Assembly (NCBI GenBank): GCA_900316205.1
Contig: ONBX01000003.1
Location: 1-64,000, forward strand
Length of the DNA stretch: 64,000 nucleotides
DNA from: an uncultured Eubacteriales bacterium
GTDB taxonomy: Bacteria; Bacillota; Clostridia; Oscillospirales; Oscillospiraceae
Direction of reading: 5' to 3'
Shown: positions 1 to 9,183 of the stretch, piece by piece
Position numbering within the stretch: position 1 is the stretch's first letter
How the letters are laid out: each line of letters opens with the position of its first letter
Translations under genes and position numbers: made by a program
The notes under the pieces: model-generated
Told to the model about the DNA's origin: nothing
Database searches by the model: none
The model's input: the letters and a program-made list of their open reading frames with translations, nothing else

Positions 1-118
1 TAACGACTTTCGTCGTTGTAAGAACCCTTCTCTGGTGCTTATTTAGCATAAGCTTTTTCTTACATTGTTCAATTTTCAAGGTACATCTTGCGTCCGCCTT
101 ATCGGCGTCAGCCTGATT
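1..118 (-). other. Presumed leader of a ribosomal RNA operon lying left of the window
   Basis: Read on the minus strand this stretch follows two strong tandem promoters and contains CCTTGAAAATTGAACAATG, a sequence of the kind often found in transcribed leaders and spacers of Firmicute rRNA operons. No coding frame is visible. I infer that a 16S gene begins just beyond position 1, transcribed leftward. The rRNA itself is not in the window, so this is context-based. Confidence 0.5.
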
Positions 119-147
119 AATATAGCACTTTGAATTCCGTTTGTCAA
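119..147 (-). promoter_or_regulatory. Strong promoter, downstream member of a tandem pair (rRNA type)
   Basis: On the minus strand TTGACA (147-142) is followed after exactly 17 bases by TATATT (124-119), with GTGC just before the -10. It is nearly identical in layout to the promoter at 223-251, as in multi-promoter rRNA operons. Confidence 0.75.
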
Positions 148-222
148 GAACTTTTTTCGTTTTTCCCAAAACTTTTTTGTCCTCGGTTTGGAACTCGGTG
201 CCTCTCACACAGGCGCTCGGCT

Positions 223-251
223 AATATAGCACCGAAACCCGGTTTTGTCAA
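223..251 (-). promoter_or_regulatory. Strong promoter, upstream member of a tandem pair (rRNA type)
   Basis: On the minus strand TTGACA (251-246), 17-base spacer, TATATT (228-223), again preceded by GGTGC. The pair is about 104 bp apart and points out of the window to the left, away from the germination operon. Confidence 0.75.
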
Positions 252-335
252 CACCTATTTTCACTTTTTTTGAAAAATATTTCCAGGGGCTCCCGCGGCT
301 GCATACAGGGCCTTTTTCCGGGGATCCTATGCCTT

Positions 336-1760
336 ATGAACGAAACGAAGTCTGCCCCTGTCACACAGGAGGGGCTGCGCGGCCTTTTCTCCGGCTGCGC
401 CGATTATACCCAGCGGCAGATCCGCTGCGGCCTGGAGGGCGAGCTTACGCTCCCCGTCTGCTGGCTGGACGGGGTGGTCTCCGGCAGCGCGGTGGGTCTG
501 GAGATCCTGCGCCCGCTGACGGAGCTTCTCCGGGCCGGCACGCTCTCCGGCCAGGAGGCCGCCCTGGAGCGCTGCCTTGCCGGCCTCATCTACCGCTGCT
601 CTGTGGAGCGCCTCAGTTCGCTGGACGACGCGGCGGACGCCCTCTGCCGGGGCTGCTGCCTGGTGCTCTTTGAGGAGCTGGGCTGCGCCCTCAGCTTTGA
701 GACACGCAGCGCCCAGCGCCGGGCAGTGGCGGAGCCCAGCCTGGAAAAGTCCCTGAAGGGCGGCAAGGACTCCTTTACCGAGACCCTGCGGGTGAACACC
801 GCCCTGGTGCGGCAGCGGCTGAATACCCCTTCCCTGAAGCTCACCGAAAGCTGCCTGGGCCGCCGCAGCCGCACAAGAGTGGCCCTGCTCTATCTGGAGG
901 GCGCGGCCCGGGCGGAAACGGTGAAAGAGCTGGCCCGGCGGCTGGACCGGGTGGAGGTGGAGGCGCTCCTCTCCCTGGGGCCTCTGGAGAGCGGTCTTGC
1001 GGACTGCCCCGCCTCCCCCTTTCCCCAGCTGCTGCACACCGAGCGGCCGGACCGCTTTGCCATGCACCTGGACCAGGGTCGTGTGGGGATCCTGGTGGAC
1101 GGGCTGCCGGTGGGCCTGCTGCTGCCGGCCTCCCTCCCGGCCTTTCTGGAGGTGACGGGGGACGGCAGCATGCACCCCTTTGTCTCCGGCAGCCTCTCGG
1201 CCCTGCGGTGGCTGGCCCTGGGCATCGGGCTGTTGCTGCCGGGCTTTTACACGGCGGTGGCCCTCTACCACCCCGAGATGATCCCCACCCGGCTGCTGCT
1301 GAGCATCATCCGGGCGGAGCAGGACCTGCCCTTTTCCACGGCTCTGGAGGTGCTGGGGATGCTGGCGGCCTTCAGTCTGCTGCAGGAGGCGGGCCTGCGC
1401 ATGCCCAACCCCATCGGGGACACGGTCTCCATCATCGGGGCGCTGATCGTGGGTCAGGCGGCGGTGGAGGCCAAACTGGTCTCGCCCATTGCCATCATCG
1501 TGGTGGCGGTGTCCGGCATTGCCTGCTACACCCTGCCCAGCCAGGATCTGGGCTTTGCCCTGCGGCTGGGACGTCTGGCGCTGCTGCTGGGGGCGATCTT
1601 TGCCGGGCTTTACGGTCTGGGTCTTGTGGGCTGCCTGCTGCTGCTGCATCTTGCCGAGCTGGAGAGCTTCGGCACGCCCTATCTCTCGCCCGCGCCCAGC
1701 GCCCGGCCGCCGCTGCTCCCCAGGCTCCGGAGTCTGCTGAAAAGGAGGAAGACGCCATGA
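336..1760 (+). CDS. Spore germination receptor subunit A (GerA family)
   Basis: 474-residue GerA-family protein, the A subunit of a nutrient germinant receptor in the inner spore membrane. The N-terminal half is soluble; the C-terminal half carries several hydrophobic segments and the family motifs: LPGFYTAVALYHPEMIP, LLQEAGLRMPNPIGDTVSI, IGALIVGQAAV and LVSPIAIIVVAVSGIA. An in-frame TTG at 270 would add 22 residues, but ATG 336 gives the usual N-terminus; neither has a strong ribosome site. The stop overlaps the start of the next gene (ATGA), so A and C subunits are co-translated. Which nutrient it senses cannot be told. Confidence 0.9.
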   Translation: MNETKSAPVTQEGLRGLFSGCADYTQRQIRCGLEGELTLPVCWLDGVVSGSAVGLEILRPLTELLRAGTLSGQEAALERCLAGLIYRCSVERLSSLDDAADALCRGCCLVLFEELGCALSFETRSAQRRAVAEPSLEKSLKGGKDSFTETLRVNTALVRQRLNTPSLKLTESCLGRRSRTRVALLYLEGAARAETVKELARRLDRVEVEALLSLGPLESGLADCPASPFPQLLHTERPDRFAMHLDQGRVGILVDGLPVGLLLPASLPAFLEVTGDGSMHPFVSGSLSALRWLALGIGLLLPGFYTAVALYHPEMIPTRLLLSIIRAEQDLPFSTALEVLGMLAAFSLLQEAGLRMPNPIGDTVSIIGALIVGQAAVEAKLVSPIAIIVVAVSGIACYTLPSQDLGFALRLGRLALLLGAIFAGLYGLGLVGCLLLLHLAELESFGTPYLSPAPSARPPLLPRLRSLLKRRKTP

Positions 1761-2851
1761 AAAAAGCACTGCTCCTGGTGCTTCTCTGCCTCGTGCCGGG
1801 TCTCACCGGCTGCGGTAGTCTCCACAGCCAGCGCCGGGAGCTGGCGCAGCTGCGCCTGATGGAGAGCATGGGCCTGGACGCCGCCCCCGGGGGCCTGATC
1901 CTGAGCCTCAGCTCCGCCCCCTCGGAGGAGGAAGAGGTCCTCTGCTTTAGCGGCAGCGGCGTCTCCCTGAGCCAGGCCATGGAGCAGCTGCAGAGCCGGG
2001 CGGGGGAGGAGCTCTTCTGCGGCCATCTGCAAAACATCCTGGTGGGGGAGCGCTACGCTCAGGGGGCGCCGGAGACCCTGCTCTCCGCGGTGTGCCGCTC
2101 CTCGGACCTGCGGCTGGACCAGCCGGTGTTCCTGGTGCTGGACGGCACTGCCCGGGAGGCTTTGGAGAGCGGCTCCGCCGCCTCCCTCCGGCTGCTTTCC
2201 CCGGACCGGGAGCAGGCGGGCAGCCTCTCCACCGCCGGGGGCATCCTGCGGGATCTGGACCGGCAGGGCAGCAGCCTGATCCGCGCCCTGCGTCTGCAGC
2301 CCTCCGCCCGGGAGGGGGAAGAGGACCCGGACCTCGTCCCCGCGGGCTACGGGATCCTGGGGGCGGAGGGATTGCTTGCCACCCTCTCCCCGGAGGAGGC
2401 CATGGCGGCGGAGCTGCTCACGGGGACGCTCTCCCCCTGCCCGCTGCTGCTGCGGGACAGGCAGGGCCGTGCGGTGACGGTGGAGCTGCAGGACGGCAGC
2501 TGCGCCACCCGCCCGCTCTTTGACCGGAAGGGTGCCCTCACAGGCCTCAGCCTGATGATTCGGGCCAGGGCCACGGTACTGGAGATCGCGGGCTTTCCCA
2601 GCGTCGCAGAGGAGGACTACCGGGAGGAGCTGACGGCCCTGCTGGAAAAGGAGCTTACAGGCCGGGTACAGAAGCTGCTGAGGCGCTCCCGGGAGCTTGG
2701 GGCGGATTTTTTGGGCCTTGGAAGACAGCTGGAGCTGGCAGCGCCCTGGCGCTGCCGGGGGCTGGGGGAGCGTCTGGGAGAAAAGCTGCCGGAGCTCGCC
2801 CTGCGCCTGCGCGTGCAGGCGGAGCTGCTGCACAGCAATGATATCAGCTGA
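1757..2851 (+). CDS. Spore germination lipoprotein (GerC family)
   Basis: 364-residue lipoprotein, C subunit of the receptor. A signal peptide (MKKALLLVLLCLVPG) ends in the lipobox LTGC, giving a lipidated cysteine near residue 18. The rest is soluble and matches GerC proteins in length and position; the body is divergent, so the call leans on gene order. AAAGGAGGAAG lies just upstream of ATG 1757, which overlaps the gerA-like stop by four bases. A much longer open frame from 1208 is only read-through in the wrong frame of the A-subunit gene. Confidence 0.85.
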   Translation: MKKALLLVLLCLVPGLTGCGSLHSQRRELAQLRLMESMGLDAAPGGLILSLSSAPSEEEEVLCFSGSGVSLSQAMEQLQSRAGEELFCGHLQNILVGERYAQGAPETLLSAVCRSSDLRLDQPVFLVLDGTAREALESGSAASLRLLSPDREQAGSLSTAGGILRDLDRQGSSLIRALRLQPSAREGEEDPDLVPAGYGILGAEGLLATLSPEEAMAAELLTGTLSPCPLLLRDRQGRAVTVELQDGSCATRPLFDRKGALTGLSLMIRARATVLEIAGFPSVAEEDYREELTALLEKELTGRVQKLLRRSRELGADFLGLGRQLELAAPWRCRGLGERLGEKLPELALRLRVQAELLHSNDIS

Positions 2852-2867
2852 AAAGGAGGATGAGAGC

Positions 2868-3971
2868 TTGAAGAGAAGCGAGGGAAAGCTGAATCTTCTC
2901 ATCGGCACGGCCCTGCTCTCGCCTGCGCTGCGGCTGATCCCCGGTTCCGCCGCCGCCCTGGGCGGAACTTCCGCCTGGCTGGGACCTTTGGCGGCCCTGC
3001 CCCTGGCGCTGCTCTATGCCGCCCTGCTCCAGCGCCTGCGGAGGACGCTCCGTCCGGGGGAGTGCTTCCCAGAGCTTATCCTGCGGACCCTGAGCCGCCG
3101 CTTCGGTAGAGCGCTGCTGCTGCTTTTCGCCGGGTGGCTGCTGCTCTATACGGGCTTTCTGCTCCGCGCCGGGGCGGACCGCCTGCAGATCACAGCCTAT
3201 CCCCGCAGCGGGCCGAGCTTTTTTGTGCTCAGCATGGGGCTATTGCTCCTCACCGCCGCTCTGGGGCCCTTCCGGAGCCTGACGCGCATGGCCCGGGTGG
3301 TGGGACCGGCCCTGTTCCTGGTGCTGCTGCTGATGCTGGGAACGGCCGCCAAGTCCGTGGATTGCAGCGAGCTGCTGCCCCTTGGGGGAGAGGAGCTTCT
3401 CTGCAGCGCCTTTCCCGCCCTGGACCTGCTGGCCTTCGGCCTGGCAGCCCGCTTTTTCTTCTCGCCGGGAAGGACGGGAAAAGGGGAGGGCTTTCTCTCC
3501 TGCGTCAGGCGGCTGGGACTCTTTTCCCTGCTGCTTTGCGCCCTGGGTGCCGCCATCCAGGGCCGCTTCGGCGCCGCCCTCAGCGCCCGGCTCTCCGCCC
3601 CCTTCTTCGCCCTGGTGCGAAACCTGGTGTTCTTCCGCAGTCTGGAGCGAATGGAGGCCCTGGTGGTGGGCCTCTGGATCCTGCCGGATTTTCTGCTGGG
3701 CGGGCTCTGTCTCCAGGGCGCCCAGCGCTGCCTGCGTCTGGCCCTGGGCCAGAGGCCGGAGGAGGGGGAGTCCCGCCTGGACTTTTCCGGGGGACGGCTC
3801 TTGATCTGGCTTTGCGGCGTCGTCTCCATTGCTCTGGGCCTGCTTCTTGGCCGGGACCCGGCCAGCCTGCAGCACTGGAGCCGGACGATCATTCCCCTTT
3901 TGAATCTGTTCTATTCCCTCCTGGTGCTCCCCGTTACGGCGCTGCTGTGCGGGAGAAAAGGAATCCCGTAG
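2868..3971 (+). CDS. Spore germination permease-like subunit B (GerB family)
   Basis: 367-residue polytopic membrane protein with about ten hydrophobic segments, matching the GerB (spore permease, amino-acid transporter-like) subunit. I chose TTG 2868, which sits eight bases after AAAGGAGG and gives the typical N-terminus KRSEGKLNLLIGTAL; ATG 2838 in the same frame is possible but lacks a ribosome site. It completes an A-C-B receptor operon. Sequence composition is as GC-rich as its neighbours. Substrate unknown. Confidence 0.87.
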   Translation: MKRSEGKLNLLIGTALLSPALRLIPGSAAALGGTSAWLGPLAALPLALLYAALLQRLRRTLRPGECFPELILRTLSRRFGRALLLLFAGWLLLYTGFLLRAGADRLQITAYPRSGPSFFVLSMGLLLLTAALGPFRSLTRMARVVGPALFLVLLLMLGTAAKSVDCSELLPLGGEELLCSAFPALDLLAFGLAARFFFSPGRTGKGEGFLSCVRRLGLFSLLLCALGAAIQGRFGAALSARLSAPFFALVRNLVFFRSLERMEALVVGLWILPDFLLGGLCLQGAQRCLRLALGQRPEEGESRLDFSGGRLLIWLCGVVSIALGLLLGRDPASLQHWSRTIIPLLNLFYSLLVLPVTALLCGRKGIP

Positions 3972-4028
3972 AGGCGACCTGCGGTCGCCTGACAAAAGGA
4001 GGCGGCCAAAGGCCGCCCCTACGGCGGT
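3968..4028. repeat. Family B palindromic repeat (GGCGGCC/GGCCGCC type)
   Basis: Two adjacent hairpins, GCGACCTGCGGTCGC and GGCGGCCAAAGGCCGCC followed by CCTACGGCG. The same wording recurs at 52350-52430 and, changed, at 39075-39205, 30618-30655 and 54395-54470. It starts at the gerB-like stop codon. Confidence 0.75.
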
Positions 4029-4040
4029 GTGGGAAGTAAG

Positions 4041-4305
4041 GTAAACGATGATGAAATCGGCAAGAGCGAATCCCGAGAGAATTTGAGTTCTGATACTCTT
4101 CTTCGGCAAAAAACAATCTTGTTTTTTGCTTCTTGTGGGCCACGGGTCCACAAGAAGGGCGCATCGCGCCCCGAAGAATCCGTGTAATTCCGGCTTTCAG
4201 CAAAGCGATGCTTTGCTTAGATACTTTGTGTATTGCAAGAAAAAGTGACGAAATCAGGGCACAAATTGTCCGGGAAGCGCCGCAGGCGATTTGATCAGCG
4301 TTTAC
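4041..4305. repeat. Family D long-hairpin element, copy 1, with inserted hairpins
   Basis: Ends are complementary: GTAAACGATGATGAAATCG at 4041 and its imperfect inverse ending at 4305. It carries the family apex in inverse orientation (ATACTTTGTGTAT, 4221-4233) and arms clearly related to copy 2 at 16456-16608. Roughly 4105-4219 is extra DNA at the apex and contains back-to-back hairpins: 4106-4129 (GCAAAAAACA stem), 4129-4157 (CTTCTTGTGG stem), and AGCAAAGC/GCTTTGCT near 4200-4217. No gene is visible in 3972-4374 apart from this element, family B and a terminator. Confidence 0.7.
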
Positions 4306-4319
4306 TAAGGAATAGCACA

Positions 4320-4352
4320 AAAAGAAGGAACAGCTATTCGCTGTTCCTTCTC
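4320..4352 (-). terminator. Terminator of the peptidyl-prolyl isomerase gene
   Basis: Stem GAAGGAACAGC (4324-4334) with GCTGTTCCTTC (4340-4350); on the minus strand the stem is followed by a T run. It lies 25 bases past the stop of the leftward gene. Confidence 0.75.
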
Positions 4353-4374
4353 CTAAAAACGAAAAACTAGAAAC

Positions 4375-5598
4375 TCACTCCGTATACACGGGCTTGGTGT
4401 AGTAGTCCAGGATCTTGGGGGCCTGGAAGCCGGGGGCGTATTCCACCTGCTGCTGGTCCATCCTCTCCTGCAGCAGCTGGTTCACCCGCTCGTTCATCAT
4501 CAGCTCCCGGGCGCTCTGGGTGCCGCTGGCGCTCATGACGCTGTCGTCCGCCTTCAGGGGGCGGCGCAGGATGATGTGGTAGCCGTAGCTGCTCTGGACG
4601 GGATCGGAGACCTCGCCCTCCGCCAGGGCCTGGGTGCCGTTGTAGAACTCCTCCACCATGACGCCGGGTCCGAAGACATAGTCCCCGTGGTCCTCGCAGT
4701 ACTGCTCCTTCAGCTCCAGGAAGCGCTTCTCCCGCTCCTCAGGATCCTCGATGGCCTGCAGCTCCTGGGCGATCTGCTGGGCCAGGGCGGTCTTCTCCGC
4801 CACCTGCGCTTCGTCCAGGGCCTCGCCGGTGGTGAGGTTCATGGTGCCCACCAGGATGTGATTGGCGGACAGGATGCCGTTTTCCTCCATCCAGGAGAGC
4901 ACTTCCTCATCGGTGAGCTGCTCACTCTCGGTGCGCAGGATGGCCTTGGCGGTATAGCTGTGGCGGATCAGGCGGGAATAGAGATCTTTGGGCAGATAAA
5001 TGGTCTCAAGATAGGCATAGAGATCCTCCTCGGTGCCGTCCTCGCCGCAGAAATAGGAGATGTTCTCCTTGTGCTCGGCCTCCAGCTCGGCCTCCTCTTC
5101 CTCGTTGAGGGTGACGCCCTTTTCCTCCGCCAGGCTCTCCACCGTCATGATGGAGCGCAGGGTGTTCTCGGCGCTTACGTCCACCAGCTCCGCGAAGGTC
5201 TGGCCCGCCTCGTTGGCCTGGCTCTCCCAGCCCATGGCCATACCGTAGGACTGGTACATCTGGAAGCTCTGCTCCATGCCCATGGCCTGGTTATAGAAGC
5301 AGTAGAAATACTCCTGCCAGGTCACGTCCCTGCCGTCGACGGTCATGACGACCTCCTCCGGCTCGTGGAGGGCATAGATGGCATCATAGTCCACGCCGCC
5401 GGCCTCCACCAGGGTGGGGCCGTCTTCCTCGGCAGGGGTCTCCGCCTGGGCGGCAGGCTCCGCGGCGGGGGCAGTCTCGGTGGTCTCCGCTGTGGCGGCG
5501 GCCTTGTCGGATTTCAGCAGCAGGTCACTGTTGGTGAGGCCCAGCACCGCAACCACGATGAGGCCCAGCACCAGCAGCCCGATAATCAGCTTTTTCAT
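4375..5598 (-). CDS. Membrane-anchored peptidyl-prolyl isomerase, parvulin/PrsA-like
   Basis: 407-residue extracytoplasmic foldase. N-terminal MKKLIIGLLVLGLIVVAVLG is an uncleaved anchor (no lipobox cysteine, unlike B. subtilis PrsA), followed by an alanine/glutamate-rich linker, an N-terminal chaperone-like domain and a parvulin domain at about 250-370 with SANHILV and YGYHIILRRPL. ATG 5598 follows GAGGAAAG; an upstream in-frame ATG (5661) would place the membrane segment internally and has no ribosome site. It lies 73 bases downstream of mfd on the same strand. Predicted role: folding of secreted proteins. Confidence 0.85.
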   Translation of the reverse strand: MKKLIIGLLVLGLIVVAVLGLTNSDLLLKSDKAAATAETTETAPAAEPAAQAETPAEEDGPTLVEAGGVDYDAIYALHEPEEVVMTVDGRDVTWQEYFYCFYNQAMGMEQSFQMYQSYGMAMGWESQANEAGQTFAELVDVSAENTLRSIMTVESLAEEKGVTLNEEEEAELEAEHKENISYFCGEDGTEEDLYAYLETIYLPKDLYSRLIRHSYTAKAILRTESEQLTDEEVLSWMEENGILSANHILVGTMNLTTGEALDEAQVAEKTALAQQIAQELQAIEDPEEREKRFLELKEQYCEDHGDYVFGPGVMVEEFYNGTQALAEGEVSDPVQSSYGYHIILRRPLKADDSVMSASGTQSARELMMNERVNQLLQERMDQQQVEYAPGFQAPKILDYYTKPVYTE

Positions 5599-5670
5599 AT
5601 TGTCTTTCCTCTTTTCACTGGATTTCCTTCGTATGATAACACCGGTTTCCCCGGGATACAAGAGAACATT

Positions 5671-8600
5671 TTATGAATTTCCGCTCCAGTCGGCCACAAA
5701 ACGCCTGGCCTCGTCCACCACGTGGTTTTTGGCCTTGATGCGCAGGCTGAGACAGGGCCTGGAGCTCGCCTCCACCTTCAGCCGTCCCTTGTACTCGGGC
5801 CGGGCGTAGAGGGCGGAGACCTTTTCCATGTCGAAGTCCTGCACCGTAAAACGCAGGTAGCCCTGCTTCTGGGCGATGTCGGTGACGCCGGCCTTGCCCG
5901 CCTCGCCCCGCAGCAGCGCCACCTGGATCAGGGCGCTGACCCCGGGAGGGGGATCGCCGTAGCGGTCGATGAGCTCGTCCAGTAGGTCGTCCGCCTCCTC
6001 CTCGGTGCGGATGGCGGCAATGCGGCGGTAGAGGTCCATGCGCTGCTCCGAGGAGGGCACATAGCGCTCCGGGATGTTGGCGGCCACCGCCAGATCCGCC
6101 GAGCACTCCGCCCGCTGGGGCACGGGGATGCCCCTGGCCTCCAGCACCGCCTCCGAGAGCAGCTTCATATACATATCATAGCCCACGTCCACCATGTGGC
6201 CGGACTGCTCCGCCCCCAGCAGATTGCCCGCGCCCCGGATCTCCAGGTCCCGCATGGCGATCTTGAAGCCGGAGCCGAAGGCCGCAAAGTCCCGGATGGC
6301 GGAGAGGCGCTTCTCCGCGATCTCCGTGAGGACCTTGTCCCGCCGGAAGGTGAGATAGGCCGAAGCCCTGCGGGTGGAGCGGCCCACCCGGCCCCGGATC
6401 TGGTGCAGCTGGGCAAGACCCAGCTTATCCGCGTCCTCGATGATGAGGGTGTTCACGTTGGGGATATCGATGCCGGTCTCGATGATGGTGGTGCAGACCA
6501 GCACCTGGATCTGGCCGTTGGCCACGTTCTCCATCACGTTTGCCAGCATGGTCTTGTCCATCTGGCCGTGGGCCACCGCCACCGTCACGTCCTCCAGCAT
6601 CTCCCGCAGGCGTACCGCCGTGCGGTCGATGTCGTCGATGCGGTTGTGCAGGTAGTAGACCTGGCCGCCCCGCTGCAGTTCCCGGCGAATGGCGTCGGCC
6701 AGCACGTTCCAGTCGTGCTCCATCACGAAGGTCTGCACCGGAAGCCGGTCCTCCGGCGGCTCCTCGATGGTGGACATGTCCCGGATGCCGGACATGGCCA
6801 TGTTGAGGGTCCGGGGGATGGGGGTAGCCGAGAGGGTCAGCACGTCCACGCCCCTGGAGAGCTCCTTGATATGCTCCTTGTGGGTCACGCCGAAGCGCTG
6901 CTCCTCGTCCACCACCAGAAGCCCCAGGTCCTTGAACTTCACGTCCTTGGAGAGGAGCCGGTGGGTGCCGATCACCAGATCGCACTTGCCGCTGGCAAGC
7001 TCCGAGAGCAGGCGCTGGGACTGGCCCCCGGTCTTGAAGCGGCTCAGCACCCCGATCTCCACCGGGAAGCCGAAGAAGCGCTGCAGCGCCGTCTGGTAAT
7101 GCTGCTGGGCCAGCACTGTCGTCGGCACCAGGATGGCGGCCTGCTTGCCGTCCAGCACGCACTTCATCACCGCCCGGAGGGCCACCTCCGTTTTGCCGAA
7201 GCCCACGTCCCCGCAGAGGAGCCGGTCCATGGGCACGGAGGATTCCATGTCCGCCTTGATCTCCGCCACGCAGCGGAGCTGATCGTCGGTCTCGGTATAG
7301 CCGAAGTTTTCCTCAAACTCGGTCTGCCACTCGCTGTCCGGCGAGAATGCGTAGCCCGGCAGGCGCTGCCGCTCGGCATAGAGGGCGATGAGCTTTTTCG
7401 CCATGTCCTTGGCGGCGCTTTTGGCCCGCTGCCGGGTCTTGGTCCACTCCGCGCCCCCCATTTTGGAGAGCTTCACGGCCTTTTCTTCCCCGGCGCCGGT
7501 GTATTTGGTCACCAGATCCAGCTGGGTGGCCGGCACATACAGGCTGTCCGTCCCGGCGTACTGGATCTTCACATAGTCCTTTTCAAAGCCGTCCACCTGC
7601 ATCTTCACGATGCCGGCGAAGCGGCCGATGCCGTGGTTCTCGTGGACCACATAGTCCCCCACGGAGAGGTCCGCGTAGCTCTCGATGCGCTGGCGGTTGG
7701 CGGGCAGCTTCTTTTTGGCCGCCTGCTTCTTGTTCCGCGCGCGCAGCAGCTGGGCGTCGGTGAGGACGGCCAGCTTGATGCCCGGATACTCCAGGCCTGC
7801 CGAGAGGGCGCCCACGCCGATGCGGCATTCTCCGAAGTCCGGCAGCCGTTTCAGCTCCGGGTCCAGGATGGCGGGGATCTCGTGGTCCTTGAAAAAGTCC
7901 TGCAGCACCTTGCCCCGGCGCTCGTCTCCCGCCAGCACCACCACCCGATGGCCCTGCTTGAGGTAGATCTTCACGTCCTCGGCGGCGGCCTGGGCGCTGC
8001 CGGCGTAGGAGGGAAGCTGCTTGGCCGGGATGCTGGTGAGGGTCTTGGGGGCCAGAGGCGTCCTCCCCACGGTGAAGGCGTCGGTCATATAGAGGGGGAA
8101 GTCCGCGAGCTTTCGCACCAGGTTATCCCAGCTGAGATAGAAGTTTTCCGCGTTCAGGGCCACCTGGCCCCGCTTCTGCAGCTCCCGCAGGTCCTCCTGC
8201 AGCTGCTTTTGGTAATCCCGGGCACGCTCGGCGCAGCGGGCGGGCTGCTCCAGCACCAGAAGGGCGTTTTCCGGCAGATAGTCCAGAGCGGAGGCCATGG
8301 GATAGATGAGGGGGAGGTAGCGGTCCGCGTCTGACATCAGCACCCCGCCCCGGAGCCGATCCGCGTCGGCGCGAAGGGTGGCGGCGAGAGAAGCGGCGTT
8401 TTCGCTGCCGCGCTTTTTGGCAAAGCGCTCCGCGGCATTCTCGATCTCCCTTGCCAGGGTCTCCACACCCCCCAGGGTGAGGCTGGGCAGGGTCTCCGCC
8501 GCGGGCAGGATGGTGCAGCGCTCCACGCTCTCCGAGCGGCGCTGACTGCTCACGTCGAAGCGGCCCATGGAGTCGATATCGTCCCCCCAGAATTCCACGC

Positions 8601-9174
8601 GCACCGGCTCCGGGTCCGCGGGGGAGAAGAAGTCCAGGATGCCGCCCCGGCGGGCAAACTGCCCCGGGCCCTCCACCTGCTCGCACTTGACGTAGCCGCA
8701 GCGCAGCAGGGCGTCCTCCACGTCCTCGATGGCGCAGCTGCCCCCTGCTTTCAGGGTAAAGGCGGCCTGGGCCAGGGTCTGGGGCGGGATGGTCCGCTGC
8801 ATGAGACCGGAAACCGAGGCGGTGAAGATCTCCGCCTCGCCCTTTTGCAGGGCGTAGAGGGCGGCAAGGCGCTTCTGCTCCGCCTGGCGGGAGGCGGCCT
8901 CCGCGGGATAGAAGGTATAGTCCCGCATGCCGAGAGAAGCCACGGGGAGGTTCAGCATGGCCGCAAGGTCCCGGGCCATGTTCTCCGCCGCGGTGTCATC
9001 CGGGCAGAGCACCACCAGGGGCAGCTCCGTCTCCAGCCGCAGGGCAGCCGCCAGATTGGCCCGGTGCACCGCGGAAAGTCCGGAAACGAGCGCAGGAAGC
9101 CCTCCGCTCTCCAGCAAAGAGGGGAGGGCGGCTGCTTCCTTGTTTTCCAGTATTTGTTTGATGAGAAGTTCCAT
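5671..9174 (-). CDS. mfd: Transcription-repair coupling factor Mfd
   Basis: 1167-residue ATP-dependent translocase that removes stalled RNA polymerase and recruits UvrA. Visible in order: UvrB-like N-terminal region, CarD-like polymerase-interaction domain (VGDYVVHENHGIGRFAGI, about 500-560), RecG-like helicase with Walker A GDVGFGKTEVAL and Walker B DEEQRFG, motif SATPIPRTLN, and the TRCF C-terminal domain. Full length for the family. The start ATG 9174 has no Shine-Dalgarno sequence, and a good promoter -10 ends only ten bases before it, suggesting a leaderless mRNA. Confidence 0.96.
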   Translation of the reverse strand: MELLIKQILENKEAAALPSLLESGGLPALVSGLSAVHRANLAAALRLETELPLVVLCPDDTAAENMARDLAAMLNLPVASLGMRDYTFYPAEAASRQAEQKRLAALYALQKGEAEIFTASVSGLMQRTIPPQTLAQAAFTLKAGGSCAIEDVEDALLRCGYVKCEQVEGPGQFARRGGILDFFSPADPEPVRVEFWGDDIDSMGRFDVSSQRRSESVERCTILPAAETLPSLTLGGVETLAREIENAAERFAKKRGSENAASLAATLRADADRLRGGVLMSDADRYLPLIYPMASALDYLPENALLVLEQPARCAERARDYQKQLQEDLRELQKRGQVALNAENFYLSWDNLVRKLADFPLYMTDAFTVGRTPLAPKTLTSIPAKQLPSYAGSAQAAAEDVKIYLKQGHRVVVLAGDERRGKVLQDFFKDHEIPAILDPELKRLPDFGECRIGVGALSAGLEYPGIKLAVLTDAQLLRARNKKQAAKKKLPANRQRIESYADLSVGDYVVHENHGIGRFAGIVKMQVDGFEKDYVKIQYAGTDSLYVPATQLDLVTKYTGAGEEKAVKLSKMGGAEWTKTRQRAKSAAKDMAKKLIALYAERQRLPGYAFSPDSEWQTEFEENFGYTETDDQLRCVAEIKADMESSVPMDRLLCGDVGFGKTEVALRAVMKCVLDGKQAAILVPTTVLAQQHYQTALQRFFGFPVEIGVLSRFKTGGQSQRLLSELASGKCDLVIGTHRLLSKDVKFKDLGLLVVDEEQRFGVTHKEHIKELSRGVDVLTLSATPIPRTLNMAMSGIRDMSTIEEPPEDRLPVQTFVMEHDWNVLADAIRRELQRGGQVYYLHNRIDDIDRTAVRLREMLEDVTVAVAHGQMDKTMLANVMENVANGQIQVLVCTTIIETGIDIPNVNTLIIEDADKLGLAQLHQIRGRVGRSTRRASAYLTFRRDKVLTEIAEKRLSAIRDFAAFGSGFKIAMRDLEIRGAGNLLGAEQSGHMVDVGYDMYMKLLSEAVLEARGIPVPQRAECSADLAVAANIPERYVPSSEQRMDLYRRIAAIRTEEEADDLLDELIDRYGDPPPGVSALIQVALLRGEAGKAGVTDIAQKQGYLRFTVQDFDMEKVSALYARPEYKGRLKVEASSRPCLSLRIKAKNHVVDEARRFVADWSGNS

Positions 9175-9183
9175 AGCGGGGAT

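Noticed and set aside
6196..8334. Open frame of 712 codons opposite mfd
   Set aside because: Shadow frame with biased composition; mfd motifs are clear on the minus strand.
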